Assembly: GCF_029320955.1 (NCBI RefSeq)
Contig: NZ_CP119757.1
Location: 248,001-312,000 of the forward strand
Reading direction: 5' to 3'
DNA: 64,000 nucleotides
Source: Flavobacterium sp. YJ01
Lineage (GTDB): Bacteria; Bacteroidota; Bacteroidia; Flavobacteriales; Flavobacteriaceae
The first letter of the stretch is position 1. Each line of letters starts with the position of its first letter. The translations under genes and the position numbers were made by a program. Below, piece after piece: positions 58,365 through 64,000 of the stretch. The notes beneath the pieces were generated by a model. The model was not told the origin of the DNA. It did no database searches and worked only from the letters and a program-made list of their open reading frames with translations.

Positions 58365-59387
58365 TTATCTCCAGCCTAATTCTGGAGCAACATACTTTAG
58401 TATAGCCGACAAAATATGTACATTATAATCGACTCCTAAAGTATTTGGTATTGTAAGCAATAGCGTATCTGCTTCTTGAATTGCTTCGTCCTGCGCTAGT
58501 TCAGCTATTAGCTTGTCTGGTTCAGCAGCATAACTTTTTCCAAAAATTGCCCGTTTGTCACTTTCGATATAACCAAAACTATCCGCTCCTTTACCTTGAT
58601 TTCCAAAATAATATTTGTCTTGATCGTTGACCAAAGCAAAAATAGAACGGCTAACTGAAACTCTTGGTTCACGATCATGTCCCGCTTTTTTCCATGCTTC
58701 TTTATATAATCTGATTTGTTCCGCTTGCTGAATATGAAAAGGTTTTCCGTTTTCATCAAACTTCAAGGTAGAACTTTGAAGATACATTCCGTTTTCGGCA
58801 GCCCAAACTGCTGTTGCATTAGATGCAGCTCCCCACCAGATTCGCTCGCGCAATCCTTCAGAATATGGTTCAAGACGCAATAAACCTGGAGGATTTGGAA
58901 ACATTGGGTACGGATTTGGTTCGGCAAAGCCTTCTCCGCTAAGTTTATCTAAAAACTCTAATGCTTTCTTTCGCCCCATATCTGCATCTGTTTCTCCTAC
59001 TTCAGGTTTATAACCAAAAGAACGCCAACCATCTATAACCTGTTCCGGTGATCCTCGACTAATACCTAATTGTAAACGTCCACCCGAAATTAAGTCCGCA
59101 GCACTGGCATCTTCTACCATGTATAGAGGATTTTCGTAGCGCATATCTATAACTCCAGTTCCAATTTCTATTTTACTGGTTTTAGCTCCAATAGCCGAAA
59201 GTAAAGGAAATGGCGATGCGAGTTGCCGTGCAAAATGATGCACTCTAAAATAAGCGCCATCTATTCCAATTTCTTCGGCTGCAACTGCCAAATCGATAGA
59301 TTGAAGCAAAGTATCTGCTGCTGTACGAGCTTTATAGGACGGATGATCAGACCAATGTCCAAAAGATAAAAATCCTATTTTTTTCAT
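58365..59387 (-). CDS. luciferase-like (LLM class) flavin-dependent monooxygenase
   Basis: 340 residues from MKKIGFLSFGHWSDH; an in-frame ATG at 59417 adds ten residues but overlaps the -7 box. The bacterial luciferase-like barrel is recognisable: IGIDGAYFRVHHFARQLASP, KIEIGTGVIDMRYENP, LQLGISRGSPEQV. The family includes alkanesulfonate monooxygenase SsuD and alkanal monooxygenases, which use FMNH2 from a partner reductase. In the sulfatase island a desulfonation role is possible but not shown by sequence. Confidence 0.9.
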   Translation of the reverse strand: MKKIGFLSFGHWSDHPSYKARTAADTLLQSIDLAVAAEEIGIDGAYFRVHHFARQLASPFPLLSAIGAKTSKIEIGTGVIDMRYENPLYMVEDASAADLISGGRLQLGISRGSPEQVIDGWRSFGYKPEVGETDADMGRKKALEFLDKLSGEGFAEPNPYPMFPNPPGLLRLEPYSEGLRERIWWGAASNATAVWAAENGMYLQSSTLKFDENGKPFHIQQAEQIRLYKEAWKKAGHDREPRVSVSRSIFALVNDQDKYYFGNQGKGADSFGYIESDKRAIFGKSYAAEPDKLIAELAQDEAIQEADTLLLTIPNTLGVDYNVHILSAILKYVAPELGWR

Positions 59388-59414
59388 ACCTAACCTTATT
59401 ATTGTTTTCAATCT

Positions 59415-59422
59415 CAAATATA
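59415..59422 (-). promoter_or_regulatory. -7 box of the LLM gene
   Basis: The minus strand reads TATATTTG, a perfect TAnnTTTG, 27 bases before the preferred ATG. Confidence 0.5.
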
Positions 59423-59454
59423 CGCATCATTTCGGCTTTTTATTAGTTTATAAT

Positions 59455-59490
59455 TCAAAAAAATCCCAATAAATACTTAAAGGGATTTTC
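59455..59490 (-). terminator. terminator of sulfatase 6
   Basis: AAAATCCC pairs with GGGATTTT around a 14-base loop, followed on the minus strand by a T-run. Confidence 0.65.
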
Positions 59491-59521
59491 TTTGAATTAC
59501 TATTTTTAACCATTTAAATAT

Positions 59522-61918
59522 CTACTTCGTTTTAGAATTTTTTGAAGATTTGGACTCTTTTGAATTACCCAAATTATAAGTCACTTTGTCGATTTTTCCT
59601 GTAAATTCAAAAGGAAGTTTGTAATTGAAATCAACAGGAGAACCAGCATCCATTCCGATATCTAATCCTTCATTTAAAGATATTTGAATCGGAATTGTTC
59701 TTGCTAGGTGTTCCTCTGCTACTTTTTTGCCATTTACCAGCATTGTTACTGTAGCAGCTTTTCCTAATTCTTTTTCTTTTCCTTCATATTTAAAATCAAC
59801 TACCAATTTTACTTTTCCTTTAGGCAAAACATCTTTTCCTGTAATTGTCGGACGTTCTAAAGCCAAATTATTGTAAACAAAACTTGGTTTTCCGTTTTGT
59901 ACATATAAACCGTAACCGCCAACTAAACCGCCATGAGTTACAATCATTCCTTCCGCGCCACTTTCAGGAATATCAACATCGGCTGTAATAGACCAAGACT
60001 TATTTAAAATACGCGGCGAAGCTTCATTTGGCAATCCTACTTGACCTGGATAATAAGTAAAAGTAGTGGCATCTCCAGCCAGAGTTGGTCTCCCCATAAG
60101 TTCTCCATTAAGTCTTTCTACAGCTCTCCAATCTAAAGGAAGCACATTATATTTAGAAGCTTCCACCCACCATAAATCTTGCATTTCTCGCAGTTTTGTC
60201 GGGTTGTTTGCCGCTATATCATTAGATTGAGTAAAATCTTCATCTACTTTATAAAGCTCCCATTTTTGTTTATCTGGATCAAAATTACCTCTATTTGGAT
60301 TCCAAGGAGCAAAAGATAATGCCGATGCCATCCAGCCATTGTGATAAATGCCTCGGTTTACTCCCAATTCAAAATATTGAGTTGAATGTTTTTCTTTCGC
60401 TTTGGCATCGTTAAAAGTATAAGCAAAACTAACTCCCTCAATAGGACTTTGCGTGATACCATTTATGGTTTCAGGAGCAGTGATACCGATAAGTTCGTAT
60501 AATGTTGGTACAATATCTATAGTATGCGTAAATTGGCTTCTTAAACCTCCTTTGTCTTTAATTTTAGCAGGCCAAGAAATAATCATCGGATTTCTTGTTC
60601 CTCCAAAATGAGAGGCTACTTGTTTTGTCCATTGAAATGGAGTACACATTGCCCAAGCCCATTCTGCCGTAAAATGGTTAAAGTGTTTTGGACCACCAAG
60701 TTCATCAATAAATTTTATGTTGTCTTGCCATTTTTCTGATACTCCGTTAAAAAACAGATTCTCATTTACTGATCCTTCGATACCTCCTTCTGCACTTGCT
60801 CCGTTATCTCCAGCTATGTAAATAATGATTGTATTATCAGCATCTGGAAGCTGTTTTACGGCATCTACAACTCTACCCATTTCATAGTCGCAATGTGCTC
60901 CGTAGCCTGCAAAAACTTCCATCATTCTAGCATAAAGTCGTTTCTGATCTGCGTTAAGCGAATTCCACGCTGGCAGACTTTCCGGTCTTGCAGTCAATTT
61001 AGCATCTGCTGGAATCACACCTAGTTTTTTTTGTCTTTCAAAAGCCTGTTCTCTATACGCATCCCAGCCCATATCGAATTTTCCTTTAAATTTATCAATC
61101 CATTCTTTAGGCGCATGGTGTGGCGAATGTGCTGCACCTGGTGCTAAATATAGAAAATACGGCTTATCTGGCGCGATTGATTTTACTTTTCTAACCCAAG
61201 ATATAGCGTGGTCTGCAAGATCAACCGTCATATGGTAATTTGGATCTTTTGAAGCAGGAACAAGATTTCTGTTTTCATAAAGCACAGGATTCCAATGATT
61301 CATATCTCCTGCATTAAATCCATAGAAATATTCAAATCCAAGTCCGTTCGCCCAGCGGTCAAAAGGTCCTGCATCGCTAGTTTCCCAAGGCGGTGTATTG
61401 TGGTTTTTACCAATCCATGCGGTCATATACCCATTTTGTTTCAGCACCTCGCCAATTGTTCCGCAGCTCTTAGGAAGCACGCAAGTATAACCATCGTAAC
61501 CTGTCGCTGTTTCTGAGATCACACCAAAAGTAGCAGAGTGATGATTACGTCCAGTTATAAGCGCTGCCCGCGTTGGCGAACACAGCGCTGTAGTATGAAA
61601 TTTATTAAAACGGATTCCCTCTGCTGCTAATTTGTCCATTGTTGGCGATGGAACGCCTCCGCCAAAAGTGCTGAATTGTCCAAATCCTGAATCGTCTAAC
61701 AAAATCAACACTACATTTGGAGCACCTTTTGGAGCTTTTATCGGTTGTGGAAATTGCGGTGGATCAGAATCCTGATATGTTCTTCCTACATATCCCGGAA
61801 AATGAAAATCGGGCTGAGGTAGTGATTTTGGAGTTCCAGGCTTATTATTTTCCTGACCAAAACTAAAATTTGATATTAGAATAATAAAGAAAAATATCTT
61901 TGCATAGTTTTTTTTCAT
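59522..61918 (-). CDS. type I arylsulfatase 6
   Basis: 798 residues from MKKNYAKIF, which begins a normal signal peptide (ends FSFGQ); an upstream in-frame ATG at 61969 would add 17 polar residues. Metal site VVLILLDDSGFGQFSTFGG, formylglycine motif C113-S-P-T-R, and C-terminal domain with MIVTHGGLVGGYGLYVQNGK. A lysine/serine-rich tail ends the protein. It is co-transcribed with the DUF1254 lipoprotein gene upstream, whose stop is 74 bases from this start. Confidence 0.92.
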   Translation of the reverse strand: MKKNYAKIFFFIILISNFSFGQENNKPGTPKSLPQPDFHFPGYVGRTYQDSDPPQFPQPIKAPKGAPNVVLILLDDSGFGQFSTFGGGVPSPTMDKLAAEGIRFNKFHTTALCSPTRAALITGRNHHSATFGVISETATGYDGYTCVLPKSCGTIGEVLKQNGYMTAWIGKNHNTPPWETSDAGPFDRWANGLGFEYFYGFNAGDMNHWNPVLYENRNLVPASKDPNYHMTVDLADHAISWVRKVKSIAPDKPYFLYLAPGAAHSPHHAPKEWIDKFKGKFDMGWDAYREQAFERQKKLGVIPADAKLTARPESLPAWNSLNADQKRLYARMMEVFAGYGAHCDYEMGRVVDAVKQLPDADNTIIIYIAGDNGASAEGGIEGSVNENLFFNGVSEKWQDNIKFIDELGGPKHFNHFTAEWAWAMCTPFQWTKQVASHFGGTRNPMIISWPAKIKDKGGLRSQFTHTIDIVPTLYELIGITAPETINGITQSPIEGVSFAYTFNDAKAKEKHSTQYFELGVNRGIYHNGWMASALSFAPWNPNRGNFDPDKQKWELYKVDEDFTQSNDIAANNPTKLREMQDLWWVEASKYNVLPLDWRAVERLNGELMGRPTLAGDATTFTYYPGQVGLPNEASPRILNKSWSITADVDIPESGAEGMIVTHGGLVGGYGLYVQNGKPSFVYNNLALERPTITGKDVLPKGKVKLVVDFKYEGKEKELGKAATVTMLVNGKKVAEEHLARTIPIQISLNEGLDIGMDAGSPVDFNYKLPFEFTGKIDKVTYNLGNSKESKSSKNSKTK

Positions 61919-61992
61919 TATCCTTTCAGAAATAAAGTAAGCTTTACTAAAAAAATCTTTCGCTTTCATATTTTATTGTTTTAATAACTCAA

Positions 61993-63471
61993 TTATTTTA
62001 CTTCTTCAAAATCTCCAGGTTTCCATGTATTATTAAAAGCTCCTTTTTCTGGCCCATAAATACGGATATAGGCAAACCACCCTCTGTTTGGAATTGTTTT
62101 TATCCATTGACCTTCTTTTCCCGCAGGAGCCTTTGGACCGAAGTATAAATCAATGCTATTTCCTCCTATTTTATCTTTAAGTTCAAACAAAGAGCGAAGT
62201 GCCGCTTTATTCTGATCGGTTACAACCTGACTTCTTGTAATAGCATCATAAATCGTTATCGACCAAAATAATTTTGCTGGAACTGGAGTCGGAATTGTAA
62301 GCTTATAAGTTTTTCCGCCATCGACATATTTTCCTTCAGCATCTTTAAGTCCAAGCCAATATAGTGATCCGCCTCCCTCTTTTCTTCTAAACATTGAAGG
62401 AGATGCTCCGATGGCTTGATAAAACCAAGTTTCTCGTCCATCAAGATCTATATAATCTGTAGTGTTAAAATCTCCATCTTCAAATCGTAGTGCCACCCAT
62501 TCCCATTGGCGATCTTTCCACACAATACGATCTGGACGACGATCAGCAAACGACTGTACTCTCATTTGTGCATTAGCTATTTTAGAAGCTTTTTCGAGAA
62601 TTGCTTTCAATCTTTCATCTGGTTTAAAAGGTTGTCCTTTTTTAATTCCTAAAATAGCCAGTTCTCCATAATAATTGCGGTAACCTTCATAAACAGGTTC
62701 TCGCTGTATTACATCATTCAGGTTTTCCCAGTATTTAATATTATTTTCCCATGCAACAGGAGTCGTATTTTGAGGTTTATCTGTAAGGTCAAGCCAATCT
62801 GGTTCTTTCCAGTCTGCGGGTTTATTAAGCGGATACACTTTTACTGTTTTAATTCTGTGTAAAGCAGCTTTTACATCTCCTCCAACAGGAAGTGATCTTA
62901 TACCAACAGTAAGATTATTTGAAGAGGATTTCCAAACATGGTAGCCAGAAGCAGGTACAACGCCTTTATAATCGGGAGGCAAAAGAAGATGTTTTCCTCC
63001 ATTACCAGCGTCAGGTCCAGGAATTCCCATATCGGCTACCCATCGCTGATTGACATCCATTGCCACGACAATAAGCGGGCCTTTAGGAATATCTATAATC
63101 ATTGGTCCTTTTGATAAATCAACAGGAATAGGTCCGTAAGGTGTATCTGAATTGAGTGTAAAACCTAGTTGCCCTGGTTTTGTATCTAAAGTTCCAAATG
63201 ATTTGTTTGGAATAATTTTAACACTGTCATTTCCTTTAACCAATGCTTCACCAGAAACAGTAGGATAGAAAAATTTATACGCTTGTATAGCGCGGGTAAG
63301 ATCTGCGTCATCGTAGGCTTTTTTAATTGTAGCTTCTGTAGGATAACCGCCAACAAATTCATAATCTGAAACAGATTCTGAGGAACTAGTACTGGTTGCT
63401 GTACTTTTAGCTTCTTTTTTACAACCCGCCATGACCAACAACAAGAAAGAGATATAGATTAATCTTTTCAT
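61993..63471 (-). CDS. DUF1254/DUF1214 lipoprotein heading a sulfatase operon
   Basis: 492 residues with lipobox VMAGC (Cys16), then a serine/threonine linker. N-terminal DUF1254 domain (about 50-200) with TLNSDTPYGPIPVDL and VAMDVNQRWVADMG; C-terminal DUF1214 (about 380-490) with KLFWSITIYDAITRSQV and the final RGWFAYIRIYGPEKGAFN. It is longer than the copy at 28447 and only distantly like it. Its function is unknown, but the operon with a sulfatase and the shared operator tie it to sulfate-ester use. The promoter has a perfect -7 box. Confidence 0.9.
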   Translation of the reverse strand: MKRLIYISFLLLVMAGCKKEAKSTATSTSSSESVSDYEFVGGYPTEATIKKAYDDADLTRAIQAYKFFYPTVSGEALVKGNDSVKIIPNKSFGTLDTKPGQLGFTLNSDTPYGPIPVDLSKGPMIIDIPKGPLIVVAMDVNQRWVADMGIPGPDAGNGGKHLLLPPDYKGVVPASGYHVWKSSSNNLTVGIRSLPVGGDVKAALHRIKTVKVYPLNKPADWKEPDWLDLTDKPQNTTPVAWENNIKYWENLNDVIQREPVYEGYRNYYGELAILGIKKGQPFKPDERLKAILEKASKIANAQMRVQSFADRRPDRIVWKDRQWEWVALRFEDGDFNTTDYIDLDGRETWFYQAIGASPSMFRRKEGGGSLYWLGLKDAEGKYVDGGKTYKLTIPTPVPAKLFWSITIYDAITRSQVVTDQNKAALRSLFELKDKIGGNSIDLYFGPKAPAGKEGQWIKTIPNRGWFAYIRIYGPEKGAFNNTWKPGDFEEVK

Positions 63472-63508
63472 ATAAATTGATTTAATTAGTTAAACTTCAA
63501 AACGTTAT

Positions 63509-63516
63509 CAAAGTTA
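63509..63516 (-). promoter_or_regulatory. -7 box of the DUF1254-sulfatase operon
   Basis: The minus strand reads TAACTTTG, a perfect TAnnTTTG, 37 bases before the ATG and 42 bases from operator 3, which puts the operator in an activator-type position. Confidence 0.6.
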
Positions 63517-63558
63517 TACTGCAATCAATTTAAAATTATTCTGAACCTCTAAATTTAG

Positions 63559-63580
63559 GTTTCAAATTATAATTTGGAAC
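63559..63580. promoter_or_regulatory. sulfatase-regulon operator 3
   Basis: 11-bp arms with one T-G mismatch, core CAAATTATAATTTG, closed by GTTT and GAAC. It lies 87 bases upstream of the DUF1254 start codon. Confidence 0.72.
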
Positions 63581-63704
63581 AAAGTTTTCTATTTGAATAG
63601 TTGAAATACGAAACACTGATGCACAAATTATATTTCGAAAAAAAAATATTCAATTAAAATGGATTACTGCTTTTCAGGTTTAAATATATTATGCAAAGTT
63701 TCGT

Positions 63705-64000
63705 TTAACAAATAAGCAATAAGCGATATTCACCTTCATTTTCTACAGGCGCTCTATGAATGCAAGGCAACACTTTTTGTTTTGGATGATCTACAGCTAG
63801 ACGCCAAAGATGCATTAATCCTAAATTAATAGGTTTTGCATCAGGTTTTAGCTGATAATGCAAATCAAAATAATTCTCCTTTAAAAAGGTTTCGAATTCA
63901 TCCCCTGGCCCATCATAAAGTTCTTTTAGCTTTGTTCGAATTTCTGGAAGTAGGATTTTTTGCTCTGCATGTGAATTAGAAACAATATCACTCGCCACTC
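63705..64000 (-). CDS. C-terminal part of an unidentified protein (cut by window edge)
   Basis: The frame runs off the window; the last 97 residues are visible, ending GEYRLLLIC. They are charged with no membrane segment (LLPEIRTKLKELYDGPGDEF, NLGLMHLWRLAVDHP). I do not recognise the family. It may belong to the next unit rather than the sulfatase island, since operator 3 and its promoter lie between. Confidence 0.6.
   Translation of the reverse strand, partial: VASDIVSNSHAEQKILLPEIRTKLKELYDGPGDEFETFLKENYFDLHYQLKPDAKPINLGLMHLWRLAVDHPKQKVLPCIHRAPVENEGEYRLLLIC

Overview
The window is AT-rich DNA from a Bacteroidota bacterium, almost certainly a Flavobacterium close to F. johnsoniae. It carries a SusC/SusD polysaccharide-utilisation locus (PUL), a type IX secretion (T9SS) C-terminal sorting domain, many lipoproteins, and Bacteroidota-type promoters (TAnnTTTG at -7). 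The catalytic residues of the dextran enzymes fall at the positions I recall for the characterised F. johnsoniae enzymes (GH31 Asp412, GH65 Glu472).

Layout. 0.2-1.1 kb: a small unknown gene, then gene debris (a conjugation coupling-protein tail fused against an MFS transporter tail). 1.6-3.55 kb: an AraC regulator and a Tet(X)-like flavin monooxygenase. 4.2-25.8 kb, all minus strand: a dextran / alpha-glucan PUL. Its genes are SusC, SusD, SusE/F, GH66, GH31, GH97 and GH65, a membrane-anchored TPR/HTH regulator, a DUF1080 hydrolase, and a multi-domain GH27-type enzyme. An in-frame TGA cuts off the GH27 enzyme's T9SS sorting domain. 27.1-30.9 kb: a broken reductase gene and two DUF1254 proteins, one of them 5'-truncated. 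31.3-34.2 kb: a block of orphan secreted or membrane proteins with one likely frameshift. 34.7-38.5 kb: Lrp/AsnC regulator, BASS symporter and the folate-independent methionine synthase pair MesD/MesX. 38.8-44.3 kb: redox and regulatory genes (nitroreductase, truncated quinone reductase, AraC, Old Yellow Enzyme, DsrE-like protein, deaminase, AraC). 44.4-45.8 kb: an amino-acid permease. 45.9-63.5 kb: a sulfatase island with six type I sulfatases, a flavin monooxygenase of the luciferase family, a MEDS-domain protein and a DUF1254 lipoprotein. The window ends inside an unidentified gene.

How it works together. The PUL should bind dextran at the surface (SusD, SusE/F), cut it (GH66, GH31, GH27), import it (SusC), and finish the oligosaccharides in the periplasm (GH97 for alpha-1,6 and GH65 for alpha-1,2 linkages). 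The sulfatase island looks like one regulon: three of its operons start downstream of the same palindrome, with core CAAATTATAATTTG. The AraC gene at 40.1 kb, the Old Yellow Enzyme gene and the DsrE gene share a 27-bp direct-repeat operator that lies exactly 21 bp from a -7 box in all three promoters. A roughly 110-120 bp structured repeat followed by a hairpin terminator occurs six times on the plus strand between 1.2 and 39.5 kb. It sits at the edges of functional modules, and several broken genes lie next to copies. I see no rRNA, tRNA, CRISPR array or intact transposase.
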